Shown here: positions 1 through 24,200 of the stretch, in pieces
Position numbering within the stretch: the first letter of the stretch is position 1
Layout of the letters: each line of letters starts with the position of its first letter
From: Plakobranchus ocellatus
Lineage: Eukaryota; Mollusca; Gastropoda; Plakobranchidae
DNA: 26,650 nt
Direction: 5' to 3'
Assembly: GCA_019648995.1 (NCBI GenBank)
Contig: BLXT01000981.1
Location: forward strand, 1,100,617-1,127,266
Made by a program: the position numbers and the translations under genes
The notes under the pieces: model-generated
The model's database searches: none
What the model was told of the DNA's origin: nothing
The model's input: the letters and a program-made list of their open reading frames with translations, nothing else

Positions 1-160
1 TCGACCTTGCCCAAGGGTCTCCCACAGGCTAGCAGAGGGAAGGAGACGCCTTACTTCTCCTGTTTATAGGGTAGGGTTTTATCCCTATGTCTCCTATAGC
101 GCTACCCAGTAATTAAGATTAAGCTTTTAAAAAAACAAAAAAAAACAAAAAAATTTGCCA
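1..160. repeat. Possible end of a SINE-like repeat with A-rich tail
   Basis: A GC-richer block (1-110) is followed by an A-rich tail (about 129-151, A-runs broken by C), unlike the surrounding AT-rich intron. Inside it, ATAGGG...CCCTAT forms a short stem. It looks like the 3' end of a short retroelement extending left of the window. I do not recognise the family and see no clear A/B box. Confidence 0.25.
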
Positions 161-575
161 CCTTCCTTTAAAATTATAGCCTAGAATTAAATTAATAGTT
201 AATAGTAAATTTAAGCTATGACTACATCACATTTAGATCTTAACATACATACAAAAGTCTATGCGATTAACTTTATTATATCAAAATATATTCCATCTCA
301 TTTTAATCTTCTAAATGCATGTAAAATATATAACATAGAATTTAATATAAAAGGGACGTGCTTCAATACAATTTAATAGTATTTATGAGTATGGAAAGTG
401 GATAAGCTTAGTTACAATTCTCTAACTGGGTAAATTTAAAAACAATAAAGATTTGCTACAAAAAAAAAAAACGGTGTGAAAAAAGGATATGAGAATGAAC
501 TACCGGTATAGATTGTAATGCTGAAAATAAAATAGAAAAAAAAAAATATAATATATATTCTTTTAAAACATATAC
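152..575. other. Archaemetzincin intron 3, partial
   Basis: AT-rich sequence with poly-A runs (about 460-472 and 535-545). No reading frame resembling the next archaemetzincin exon was found, nor a HExxH codon pattern on the minus strand. Nothing else is recognisable. Confidence 0.6.
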
Positions 576-803
576 CAATGCTCAGATGAAAATGACAGAG
601 TGGGGTTATAGCGCATCAGACTAAATACTGCAACTTGTTGAAAACCAGATGCCATTCCTGCTACAAAAAGATCAGATTCATCCCCAAAAAGGTCGTATGG
701 CGTCAGACCTATCAAGCACAATGCATCATGAGGCTTAATTGCTCTCAGTTTTAAAAGAATGGAGTCAACACTTATTTGAATGTGTTTAGACTTGGCATTA
801 TAT
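576..803 (-). CDS. AMZ2-like: Archaemetzincin coding exon 3
   Basis: The acceptor ATTGCAG (AG at 805-804) is followed by YNAKSKHIQISVDSIL. The donor is CATTG|GTATAT (575-574). It is 228 nt, phase 2 in and out. The segment 'KPHDALCLIGLTPYDLFGDE' corresponds to the 'KPxDAxCVxGxTxxDLYP' region of animal archaemetzincins, one of the most conserved parts of the family outside the zinc site. Confidence 0.9.
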
Positions 804-3800
804 CTGCAATAAAAAAAAAAAAAATCAGTATATATCCTTGTGACACATTTAAATACAGGAGGGAAAAAAAATGTAATTATGGCTTCATTATTGATTATCA
901 TCACACATACTTAATACTTAATCAGTTTTTTTCCGCAAAACATTGTATAAATTTATTAACTTTAAGTTTAAATTTTGCAAATTCATTTTACAACTAGGTG
1001 TATCAATTATTACAAAAATCAAAATAATCTCCACGGGCTCATACTCTTTATATTTCACCAAATAAATGTTGAAAAATACTACAAAAACACTGGTTTCTTA
1101 AAATTTAATATGTGTGGCCACACAGGAAAACCCTTTACATGGGTCCAGATAAAAAAATTGAGAAAGACATAGTTTTGGATTCTCCAAACATTCCTGAGCA
1201 TTTTGCTATTTATTTGAAGGCTCAATCTAATGTAGTTAAAAAATTTTGATGTTTTACAGTCGCCCAGTTGAGAAAACAGTTTTGAGAAAATGGCTTCTAA
1301 AGTTTTATGTAATTTTCAGCTGATAGAATACATAGTCAAATTGGTTTTACAGACACATGGCATACATATACCTTACTATTATTCATTCTAACCCACAAAT
1401 GAGAATCTTGACACATTTTTTTTGGTGAAAATGAGCATTTGATTAAGGAATTTAACATTTTGGGCCCATCTTATGTGATTGCTCATCACTGAGTGTTACA
1501 CATCGACAACAGCATTATCTAGTTCTATAATTAATCTACCACGTTTAACTTCTATCTCTAGACCTAAAGTAGATCTATAAATTTAAGGACTTCTAGGCTG
1601 TCAAAACTATGGTTTTCAGTTAGATCTGGCCTCCAAACACCAATAACAAATGACAAGAGAGGTAAACAAGATCTTGATCTAGGCCGGAGAGTGAAAAGGA
1701 GATAGAGAAGGAGAGACAAAATGAAAGAAAACGGGATACACTGGCAGCCATTGTGTATGGATTTATATCAAATTATGAACACAGAATAATTTCTTCATTA
1801 CTTTTGCTTTGTTCATATCTGTGTCATGTTTTTCACAAAATAAAATCTACAGCATCATAAGTCGATGAATCGGCTAGGTTTAAGTTTAAAAATTTTGCAA
1901 TTCATTGAGGCTACAAATGTGGGTTGGTCAAGTTTTGATTGAAAGATGAAGGACTGACCTTTGTAAACATTATTTTTAATTGCAATACATTTAAAATTAA
2001 TGCTTTCAAAAGTAAACACTCAATTATATATAAAGATGTAAATGTTTGAAGAACTTTATTAGACAAGAAACATAAATTGTTTGCTTAACCCATCATTGGA
2101 TTGCAGCGTTTTTTGAGCCAGAAGATCTATAGGGTTATCTCAATAAAACGGCTGTGCACTCAAAAGATTAATTTATATTCATACCCACTAGTTGGAATCT
2201 AACGACCATCAAACTGCCGTTTAGTTTGGTGTATAATACTTGCAGGTTTGTCGTAATGTAGATCTAGCAATGGTAATATGAATCAGGCATTAAGTTTTAG
2301 AAATTGGCCTGCGTTTTTTTTGGTTTTCATTGCCACAAACCTGATCAAGATGCCTTACACAAAATGTAGCCTATAATTGAATAGGTTATAGACATTAATA
2401 AAACTTGGAGTATGAAGATTGAAAAAATGGAGATTTTGTTGAAAGCAGAATCTCAATTTTGGCCATGAACTAGGTATTTGACTTTAAATCAAATGGCTCT
2501 AATTCAAAATGTCTTTGTGAAATCAGACAGGTTTTCCTATGCGCCCACACATATACATTTTCTGCCAGATGTAATGTATAAGATGCATGATATAGTCATT
2601 TCTGAAAATGAGTAAAATATTAGGAGAGAAAAAAACACATATATGGAGAAGTATTTTGAATAAATATATAAATAAATATTGGGTACACCCTCTAACTTTT
2701 ATTATGAACCTAAATCTTTACTTACGATTACATATATACGGCTTAAACTTTAAGTTTAAACTTGTGGAAAAGACAGTAAAAAATAACCTTGTCTCTAGTG
2801 TGCTCCTTTTTACTCTAGCCCCTGGCCGACTTGAGGGATTAAAAGATGGGTCCTCTACCAGAGAAAGCTTGTCTCCTTGTTGTATTATATCCAGGCCTTC
2901 TAATACACTGACAGGGAGGCCTAAAAATCTTTGAGTATAGTCAAGTAAATCTTCAAAGGATATATCACTTTCAAAATCACCAACTTTGGCAACATATACT
3001 TTGCCCTCTGGATACTTCTCCTGAATGGTATCACCATTTGAGACAAACTTTTGCTGTATAAACTTGTGCTTCCTTCTGCTAAACCACGGGTTTTCTTGAA
3101 GGTAGTTTCTAAAATAAAATAAAAAATTTTTAAATTTCAATTTTCTTTTCTATAAAAATAGGATGACAACTACATTGAAAAGAGAAAGCTTAAAAGATCT
3201 CGTTTCCCTATAAAAAACATTTTTTTTTTTTTTTGTGATTAAAATTCATAAAGTCAAATTAAACAATAAATAAACAAAAGAAACTTTGACATTTACAGAA
3301 CATTTATTTTGTTAAGCATACTTTTTTTTTTTAGTGAATCATAATAACTGACTATATATCGTACTTAAAATTAGAAGAAATTTTAAAATAAAAAGAATTT
3401 TTGTTTTGGTTTTTCATGAAAATAGTAACATTAACATTGACAATATAAGCAAAAAAAACCAAAAACAATAAAAAAACAAAAAAAATTATGACACTAATAG
3501 TAATGGTAAAGAAATAATAACAATAATAGTAGTAATAACAAAATAATAATAATTAGTAGTAGTAGCGGTAGTAATGATAATAACGTTCATAAAAATGATT
3601 ATGATGATGATGAGGATGATGATTATTATATCTTATGTTAGAATGATATTTTTTTGCTTTGACACGGGACTGTTGTACCTTACTTGAGAAAAATGTGAAT
3701 TTTTGGTTTGGTCTGGGTATTACAAATACTTTGGTGTATGTTTTGAACTGAACTGTTTTTTATTAATTATTTTGCCTTAAAGAGCACATAAAAGGGAAGC

Positions 3801-4705
3801 ATTTTACAACTTGAACGATGTTTTCAGTGTACACTGTTGATGGCCATCTCTACATTATAAATTTGTCTAGACTGGTCTAAATGAGCATGAACTTGCACTA
3901 CACAATTTTAAACTGCTTTATAATGTTGAAAACATTATATTAATGATTGGATTCTCTGCCAAGAGATAAGCATTTGAAGATAACAGGGGAAGAAAGGCAG
4001 TAGTCACAAAATATCAAATTCTTAACTAATCCCATCAGCCCTCAGCTTACATCGTTTATTTTATTCTTAAAAAATATACAGGAGAAGAAAGGCCATAGTC
4101 CGGAGATAACAGGACTTCTTAAAAAGCTGTCCTGTTAAAGAAGGGCAGTTGTCCAAACTTTAAATTTCGATTTTCTCAGAACTCTTTTTTTGTGATATCT
4201 GCCCTTTTCCCCCTGTACTCTTCATTTGAATTGTTTGTAGAAAAACAGTCCTAAGCATTTGAAAGATGTTCAACACAGACTTAAAAAAATTGTCATCTGA
4301 CATCTGATTCACTATGAATGATCCTTAGACAAATATTAATTATTTTACAACATATAGACCATGCCTTTGTATCCTTGCATATCAACCCCTTAAAGAATTT
4401 GAAAAAAATTAACATTTTGATAATAACAATTTTCAACACTTGTTGTTATGAAATGCAGTCACTGACTTGTAGCTCTGCCCATCCTCCACATACTGGGCTA
4501 ACCAATCATCTTGATTTGATGGGTGTGGTATGGAGCAAAAACTTTTCCCATCATCTTCATACTCTCGTGGTAGTGAGTGGTTAAACCCAATCGCTTCAAT
4601 CTTAGCTTTCTGTGTAGGAGGATAGAAGCCTCTTGCATAGGGAACTGGTTCATGGTAGCGAAGGAGTTTATTTTTCAATTTTCGCCTTGATAAAGCTTTA
4701 GACAT
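576..4705 (-). CDS. AMZ2-like: Archaemetzincin (peptidase M54), 5' three coding exons; 3' part beyond left edge
   Basis: Archaemetzincins are zinc metalloproteases found from archaea to mammals; their physiological substrates in animals are poorly known. Three minus-strand exons (4705-4467, 3108-2788, 803-576) join in frame with phase 2 at each junction, giving 262 residues before the last donor. Residues about 59-62 (DDWL) match the family's DW segment. The stretch around 'VYVAKVGDFE' matches the IYIQ-type strand of human AMZ proteins. Exon 3 carries 'DALCLIGLTPYDL' and 'VAVFSLMRY', closely matching the segment before the catalytic helix in AMZ1/AMZ2. The HExxHxxGxxH exon was not found in 1-575 and should lie to the left of the window. 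The start at 4705 is the first Met of the open frame, with A at -3. AMZ1 and AMZ2 cannot be told apart here. It is transcribed away from NDUFS7. Confidence 0.9.
804..2787. other. Archaemetzincin intron 2
   Basis: About 2 kb, AT-rich, bounded by the GTTATT donor and ATTGCAG acceptor on the minus strand. Two similar short words, TTTAAGTTTAAA followed by TTTTGCA, occur near 961 and 1880. No coding signal was seen. Confidence 0.7.
2788..3108 (-). CDS. AMZ2-like: Archaemetzincin coding exon 2
   Basis: The acceptor is a T-rich tract ending in TTTTAG (3110-3109). The first base completes a Lys codon, followed by NYLQENPWFSRR. The exon ends at ACAAG|GTTATT (donor 2787-2786). It is 321 nt, phase 2 on both sides. 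It encodes the first beta-strand and helix of the protease fold ('VYVAKVGDFESD', 'LLDYTQRFLGLPV'), alignable to AMZ1/AMZ2. Confidence 0.88.
3109..4466. other. Archaemetzincin intron 1
   Basis: About 1.36 kb, AT-rich, bounded by GTCAGT and TTTTAG on the minus strand. It contains a T15 run (3220-3234) and the trinucleotide-rich stretch listed separately. No coding signal was seen. Confidence 0.7.
3500..3630. repeat. Degenerate trinucleotide microsatellite (TAA/TAG/GAT)n
   Basis: Runs such as AATAATAATAATTAGTAGTAG and ATGATGATGATGAGGATGAT form an imperfect three-base periodicity over about 130 bp. It lies in intron 1 of the archaemetzincin gene. Confidence 0.75.
4467..4705 (-). CDS. AMZ2-like: Archaemetzincin coding exon 1
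   Basis: Starts with MSKALSRRKLKNKLL and ends in ...DGQSY plus two bases of a Lys codon, at the donor AA|GTCAGT (4466-4461). Length is 239 nt, phase 2. The basic N-terminus precedes a region that aligns with AMZ N-termini and reaches the conserved DW pair. Reading past the donor gives a short tail that ends at a stop and does not resemble the family. A possible 5'UTR acceptor (AAACAG) lies just upstream at 4717-4718, so an upstream non-coding exon may exist. Confidence 0.85.
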
Positions 4706-5339
4706 TCTCCAGGTGACTGTTTGAAACTGTCATGAGTTTTTAGCAAACAAGAAAAAAATGCATTTAGCTGTAAAATAGAGGGAAAAAAGCAATTCATTAG
4801 AAATATGATATCACATTCTGACACTTGAAAAAAGCTCTCAAAACCATATAATATCAATCTTATTAAAAAATGAAAATGGGAACAAAAAAGGTGATGTGAA
4901 GAGAGCCACGGAGAAAGGCAAAACAACTTTTTTCCAAGCAACTTAATATCAAATGGGTATGCTTCAAATACATTATTTTCATTAAGCAAAGTGTTTATGT
5001 TTTGGTACACACTTTAAAAGGTTGTTTTAAATATACCTATAGTACCAATGGATCAAAAAGCTTATTGTGCAGTTAATGGAGAAATTATTACAAGACTATT
5101 GAATGGCTGTTTCTTCCTATTTTAATAAATAAATGTACAGCCAATTGGTTAGATTGTGAACGTAACATCTCAAGAATGGCAATCTATTTTCGTTAATTTA
5201 AAAGCATTATAATTCCTTTTCATAATACAACATATTATGTTCACCACATTGTGGACTTTCGGCTCCCTAACTATGTGGCGGTGGCTCATAACCCAATAAA
5301 GTATGAAAATAAAACCAAAAAAACTTTCAAGTAAAATCA
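4706..5339. other. Upstream flank of the archaemetzincin gene
   Basis: AT-rich sequence that should hold the 5'UTR and promoter of the minus-strand archaemetzincin gene, or an intron leading to an upstream exon. I could not place a TATA box, initiator or upstream exon with confidence. Confidence 0.4.
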
Positions 5340-7922
5340 TTTAATGTTAGATCTTTATAGTCAAATACACCACAATAGCAACTAGCAGGCAATGTGCATA
5401 GCCATAGAATGAATGTGCTGTGTCTACAGGAGACAAAAGTTGTTGAAGGGATGGGTAGAAATGTTAAAAATAGCCCTTTAATTTGTCTTCCATCAAATAA
5501 TAAATATTATGGACGGGCAGATTTTTTACAAATGGAAGGATAAAATTCACAGTGTAGGTTTCTGAGCAAATTTCGATTCTACAATTTAATATCAAGCAAA
5601 CCAGTACAAGTGCTTCATCTTTGTTCACAATCATAAATATGTATGCACCAATAACACAAAGAAGTGAAAAACTTCAGAGAAAGAAAGAATCATTCTTAAG
5701 AGATCTGGAAAATTCAATTAAAGAGATAGGCCGAAAGATTTTTCTGTTATTTGTAGGTTATTTAAACACAAAAGTTGGAAATTACACAGTGGAGAAATGA
5801 GCATCTGAAAATATTAAAAACGAAGGAGAAACAATAATGGTAAAACACTCCTTGAGTTATATGAAAGAAAAACCTCTTTATAACAAACAGTGCCTTTCTT
5901 CACCCCTCAAAGCACATCATGACTTAGGTTGGACAATGACATGACCCTCAATCAGTAAACACCATATACAACCATATCAACTATGTTCTTTGTGAAAGAT
6001 GATACAAACACCTTTCAAGAAACTCAAGAACATAATGCAGGGGCATTCTTACATCATATCTCAAACTTGTCATTACAACCTTTGAACTTAAATGGTGTAA
6101 TGTATGGTGCAAGAGCAAGCCTGATAACATCTCAGACAAAGTCAATACCCCAAACATCTTCAAAAACAACGATTTCCATGTCAAGTATCAACAGTAACTT
6201 CACATACATTTGGTCAAACTCAAACCAGACCAGAACACGCCAAACAAGACATGACAAATTATAAAACAAGCCATTCACATATCAGCAAAAGAGTCTTGCC
6301 GGCGTCATTAAAAGAGCCAAGCCGAACAGAACAGTGCACAAAGTTATTTCTGAACTATCAACACACCAAAAAGAACTCAGGATAAAAACAGAAAATACAA
6401 GAGACAAAGTAAACGATCCAAACTAAAAAAAGGAAGACTTAAACAAAGTGCTGCACCATATAAAGAAAAGAGTACAGATAATTAGAAACGAAGAATTTGA
6501 CAAAAAGACTGAGTCAATAAACAACACAAAGAGTGACAAGGCTATGTTCTCAGTTGTTAAATCCCTGAATCCCAAAACTTTTGAAAGCCCCAAAATAGAA
6601 GACAACAAAGGGAGATGAATAACTAAACCAAATGACATATTAATAATAGCACTAGCAAATCATTTCAAAAGCTAATTCAAGAGGGAAAAATTAACAATAA
6701 TAGAGACACCACCATTCCAAGGAACAGCAAATAAAAAGGTACCATAAGACTAAAAGGACCTAATTTTGCCTGCGTTTTAAAATGTGCTTCACCATTTCTA
6801 AACAAAATACATGCAGTAGAAAACTCAAAATCACCTTTGAAACACACAAAGAGCTTGATACTAATACAAAGGACCGCATAACATTTTAAGAGCAATCACA
6901 CTGCTACATACCATTAGAAAAGCACTGTCCTTAATAACACTAGATAAAATAAGGCTCTATGTTGAACATTACAGCCAAAGCGTCTTTGATCTGAATAAAG
7001 TACATCTGATGTAGTATAGACCCACAAATGGCTAGCAGCAAAAACAAAAGTAGAGAGCATTTTTACAAAACTCACTGGTATTGACATGACTGCAGCTTTT
7101 GACACAAACAATTGAAAATCCTTGAGGAAATAATTAAAAAGAGACACACTAGTTTCTTCTTAGCAACACCCAAATCAACACCACAACAAATAAAGCCCAC
7201 ATTCAACACCATTCATCACCAATGTTGACACACCACAGGGCAATGGATTAAGTCCAATGCATTTCACAATACCTAAAACATGCCCTTAAAGAAGCCAGAA
7301 AAGTCATAAAGGGAATCCCAGGTCACCTTTAGAAGAAATAATACTGAGGGAGAATGCTTATGCAGATGATGTTGACTCCATTGGATTGGACTATATAAAT
7401 ATGGATACAATCCAAACAGAATTGATAAAGTTCCACCTAAATGTGAATGCAGACAAAACAGAGCTAACAATACTGAGCAGGAATGAGACGAATGGAAAAT
7501 ATAAAAAGTTGGGTCCCTAAATGGAATCATAAAGCCTATTCTGACATACAACAGTTAATATATGGGTTTTAACACAAGCCGTGTTGAACAAACAAGATGC
7601 ATTCCACAGAAAACAGCTGCGAAAAGTTGTAAACATACACCACTGGACAAAGATTTCCAACAATTCCTTATATGCTAGGAAAGACCACTTTCCAATCACA
7701 TCATTGAAAACCCTTGGTGCCTTTTTATTCACATTATTCTTAAAAGGTATATATAGAGATCTATATATAAAGCTATAGAAAGCTATGCATGAATATGTTT
7801 TAAACATCTGACCCATAGATTTTGAGGAACGCCTTTAATAACATTGCCTAAAACAAACAGCAAAGAAATTCCTAGGCCTTTCCATACGTGAAATTAAGGA
7901 CATTTGAGGACTATACAACATG
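5340..7922 (+). mobile_element. Decayed non-LTR retrotransposon (LINE) with endonuclease and reverse-transcriptase remnants
   Basis: Conceptual translation with frameshifts and stops shows parts of one LINE ORF in order. The apurinic-type endonuclease starts with 'MNVLCLQETK' (from 5409), where the ET pair is a catalytic motif. 'VGYLNTKVG' (about 5751-5778) follows, equivalent to GDFNxKVG with Asp replaced. An 'IYNHINYVL'-type strand lies near 5965-5991. Reverse-transcriptase motifs are TPQGNGLSP (7230-7256) and the catalytic YADD (7359-7370), in one frame 129 bp apart. A C-terminal block 'LNKQDAFHRKQLRKVVNIH' follows (from about 7584). Many in-frame stops make it inactive. The 5' end is uncertain and probably truncated. 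I cannot assign the clade safely (RTE-, I- and Jockey-like groups all possible). Confidence 0.85.
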
Positions 7923-8220
7923 AAACTCTGTCTCGTGAGTTTTCGTTAATTATAAGCATAGCTATCCCTTATTTACCGAATGACTAATATTCCTAATGAT
8001 ATAAAAATAATAAAGAAAAAGAAAAAGAACTACACCAACGACGGTACAATCTGGATTTCAATTGTTTTCTCAAACTCTGTCTCGTGAGTTTTCGTTAATT
8101 ATAAGCATAGCTATCCCTTATTTACTGAATGACTAATATTCCTAATGATATAAAAATAATAAAGAAAAAGAAAAAGAACTACATCAATGACGGTACAATC
8201 TAGATTTCAATTGTTTTCTC
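7923..8220. repeat. Two-copy 149-bp direct tandem repeat
   Basis: Unit 1 (7923-8071) and unit 2 (8072-8220) both begin AAACTCTGTCTCGTGAG and end TTCAATTGTTTTCTC. Only a handful of substitutions separate them (for example ACCGAATG/ACTGAATG and CTGGATTT/CTAGATTT). Each holds ATAAAAATAATAAAGAAAAA, which resembles a LINE 3' tail. It directly follows the LINE relic and may be its duplicated 3'UTR. Confidence 0.9.
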
Positions 8221-9007
8221 AAACAAGAACCTCTGAATTACTAACTTATTAGATTCTAGATCTACACCCAGTTTAAGGCCTTGACTTTTATAAGTAAGAT
8301 CTGAGAAATCATAAACAAAGAAAATTAAATTGCGCCGGCCTACATACAAATTATATAATTATATGCAACAAAAAGAAATATGGCGAAAATTAGATTCCAG
8401 AGAAGAGAAAACATAGGTACCGTTTGCAGCGTGTCAAAAACAAAAAAATGTCAAGCTGTAATGTGAGAGACAATCATGCATTCCCTACAAGTACCTGAAA
8501 CATGTTTACTAACAGGTAATAAGTCAGCTAATATAAGGTAACTATTAAGTTCCCAAAAATAGAAATGCACTATTCTTTCCTTGTGTGCTTAGGCCTTGAT
8601 CTATTTGGAAGTCGTATTTTTATCTTCGGTGTCAAACTGTGCACGTCTTGCATAAAGCTTAATTTTTAAGAATTAAGTAATCATCAAAATCAAGAAATAT
8701 TGATCTATGTCTCAACGAAAAGATGTAAACCTATAGGCTTACCTTCCTTATTACTACACCGTGACGATTGCTTTATTGTTGACATAATCACAATGATGAT
8801 CATAAATTCATATCGATGGCTGATGTGATGAAAGGAAAAACAGTATTGACATGGCTACAACTTGAAATTAGAATAAAAGAAAGAGAAACAAAAAATCAAT
8901 CGATGATATTGGTACTTTTCATAGTGACGGTGATAATATAAATATTTTAACAATTAAAAAAAACAAAAAAAAAAACAAAACAATAACACAGCAACACTAC
9001 TAGATCG

Positions 9008-9016
9008 TACTACTAC

Positions 9017-9046
<30 letters not shown>
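9008..9046. repeat. (TAC)13 microsatellite with one TAA interruption
   Basis: Thirteen consecutive triplets from 9008, all TAC except a single TAA at 9023-9025. Confidence 0.95.
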
Positions 9047-9047
<1 letters not shown>

Positions 9048-9240
9048 CCTACACTGTATTGGAAATGATATTCAACTATCATCGTATATTGTACTTTAGA
9101 TGACTGTTAAGTTTGATGATTTTTATAACGTACTTAAAACTAAAGTTATCTAAAAATCATGAAAAAATAATTTACTCTTTCTATCGTTCGATATTGTCGG
9201 TTACGGGAGTTTACGTTGATTTACGATTGGTCCCTCTTTT

Positions 9241-9263
9241 GGGGGGTGGGGGTGGAGGGGGGG
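9241..9263 (+). promoter_or_regulatory. G-rich tract, potential G-quadruplex
   Basis: Runs of 6, 5, 2 and 7 G separated by single T, T and A. It is the strongest G-run in an AT-rich region and lies 321 bp upstream of the NDUFS7 ATG on the coding strand. Folding and any promoter role are inferred; it may be a simple repeat. Confidence 0.4.
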
Positions 9264-9583
9264 AGTAGTAGAGCAAAATAATGTATGAGACTAAAATAAT
9301 TGACATGCTTTTGCACGTCTATTTTTTCAAAGTTAAGTGGGCTTAGAGTGAGAAAGCTGTAAGATCTGCTGAGTAGGCCGATGTCGTTTAATAGGACTAG
9401 ATTTTATTGGCAAATAAACATCCTTATGAAATCAACAAAATTACTCTGGGAGATACGCAAGTAATCGAACAAAATCTTTTCACACACAAGTATTGCAAAT
9501 ACAATGCAGTAAATATTACAAATAACTGTCCCTAATAAAAACAGATTCGATACCGCCTTCTAGATCTTATATGATCAACAAAC

Positions 9584-22602
<13,019 letters not shown>

Positions 22603-22775
22603 TTTTGTCATTGCCTGCATTTGTGTATAGGAGAGTGAATGGTGTTAACAGTTTTGTTCTCAAAACTAATGACAAGTAAATTTTGTACATAAAGTATGAT
22701 TTACGTGTTTCTATTGACTTTTGTGGTTATTGAAAAAAAAAAAGTTCATGCAAACATTCTGAAATTTATCTTAAT

Positions 22776-22781
22776 AATAAA
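22776..22781 (+). terminator. NDUFS7: Polyadenylation signal AATAAA, proximal, NDUFS7
   Basis: This is the first AATAAA after the stop codon, 174 bp downstream of it. Two further copies lie at 22930-22935 and 23033-23038, so alternative 3' ends are possible. The region is T-rich and has no competing ORF. Confidence 0.55.
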
Positions 22782-22929
22782 ACTGAGAAAGTAAGTTAAT
22801 GAACTGATGCTTGTGCAAAAATTTTTTGGAGTGACCTATTTTTCTTTCATTTAATACATATTTATCTTTTAGAAGCAAAGTGATGTAGTTAGAAGCTTAG
22901 ATGTTCTATAAAATTGCTAGGTATTATTC

Positions 22930-22935
22930 AATAAA
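22930..22935 (+). terminator. NDUFS7: Second AATAAA, NDUFS7 3' region
   Basis: TTCAATAAAAGTTGAG is followed about 35 bp on by a T-rich tract (TTTACTTTTTTTT). It is a candidate distal polyadenylation site. Confidence 0.4.
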
Positions 22936-23032
22936 AGTTGAGATAAATGAAAACTCAGCTATTTTACTTTTTTTTTAAGGTGATAGATCAATGATTTTTA
23001 CTTATTTAAATCTATTTTGCTGGAGCACTGTC

Positions 23033-23038
23033 AATAAA
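23033..23038 (+). terminator. NDUFS7: Third AATAAA, NDUFS7 3' region
   Basis: GTCAATAAAATTTTC has T-rich tracts downstream at about 23068-23078 and 23112-23124. It is a candidate most-distal 3' end. There is no transcript evidence. Confidence 0.35.
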
Positions 23039-23843
23039 ATTTTCAGTTATAAGGAGAGAGATATTGTTCTTTTTTTTCTATATATAACTTAAAACAAAAA
23101 CTATCAAGCTATTTTTTATTTTTTTCTAGTGTATTTTGGTAGGAAGGCCTGTCATTCACACACTTGGGAATGGATGGTTTTCATGATTTGTTTTGATCAA
23201 GCTTGATGTTTGGTTTTGCAAATTAAAAGGTTAGGTGCAGAAGGATTTTATTTAGTGATTAATGAATTATTGTGTAATACCCATTTACTTCTGTTAAATA
23301 TATGTACAGTGATTGTGAAACCCATTTTTAATGAGAGCTTGAATAACGACAAATATTGCTATAATGAGAGATTTAAAAAGTCTTGTTTTGATCACTATTT
23401 AGGCCAATTAATTTATTTTTTAAATGAGTATAGGAACTACTTCCCTCTGTTTTAATGATAGCGAAATGTGAAAATTAAAAAAAAAAGAGAGAGACCAAAA
23501 GCGTCTGAAATTTCCCTTCCCCAACGATCTCAAGTGTGAAACTTTATTGCATACAATAGGCCTAGATCATAGTGCATTGTCTTGTACTGGTTTTACTATG
23601 GTATCAAAATTAACAATGCCAAGTATCATGCTCTGCCCCTTTCCCCCATGCTCCCCCTCACACTACACTATGCTAAGCATAAAACAGTTCACACGCCCAG
23701 GTCTAGACCAACCCAGCCCCTCAAACCTAGCCTATGATAAGCCAGCATATGGGCCAGAGAGCTGTGTGGCACACACTTTGTGTCAGGCAGAGATCTTCAT
23801 AAACCCACTCTGTCTTTCAGCCTTGTGATAAGGTAGTACCAAT

Positions 23844-24200
23844 TGGAAGTAGGAAAGGGAAAAGTAGGAGGAGGAGGTGGGAGGTTAAGGAAAGCTAATG
23901 AAAACTTGAAATAGGGATGGGCCGAAAATGTGTTGAGCTGGTGAAGAAATAGAAAGTTAAGTAAAAAGGGGGTGGAGAATCACAAGGCTTACATCATGAA
24001 GGTAGAGTGAGAGAGGGAGGGAGAGCATCATCCTAGTGGAAGTAGGAAAAGGAAAAGTGGGAGGTAGATGAAAGCAAATGAAAACTTGGAATGGGACGAA
24101 AGTGTTTTGAGCTGGTGAATAAAGTTAAGTAGCAAGGGGATGGCGAATCACTTGGCCTACATCAATAAGGTAGAGGGAGGGAGGAAGAGCATCATCCTAG
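23844..24200. repeat. Two-copy purine-rich tandem repeat
   Basis: Copy 1 (23844-24036, 193 bp) and copy 2 (24037-24200, 164 bp) both begin TGGAAGTAGGAAA and end GAGCATCATCCTAG. They share blocks such as AATGAAAACTTG, TTGAGCTGGTGAA and GAATCAC. Several indels and substitutions separate them. They are rich in A and G. Confidence 0.9.

Larger units (their letters stand above)
8221..9583. other. Intergenic region upstream of NDUFS7
   Basis: AT-rich, with a (TAC)n microsatellite and a G-rich run listed separately. Its right part should contain the NDUFS7 promoter. No ORF resembling a known protein and no clear core promoter motif was seen. Confidence 0.5.
22603..23843. other. NDUFS7 3'UTR and downstream flank
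   Basis: AT-rich with three AATAAA signals in the first 440 bp. After about 23480 base composition becomes more balanced, but the open frames there show no domain or family resemblance. Confidence 0.5.

Noticed and set aside
1-575. Search for the archaemetzincin zinc-binding exon (HExxHxxGxxH)
   Set aside because: No frame on the minus strand encodes it; the exon must lie beyond the left edge.
4675-5010. 111-codon minus-strand open frame overlapping the archaemetzincin start
   Set aside because: Wrong frame relative to the conserved exon, low complexity, no similarity.
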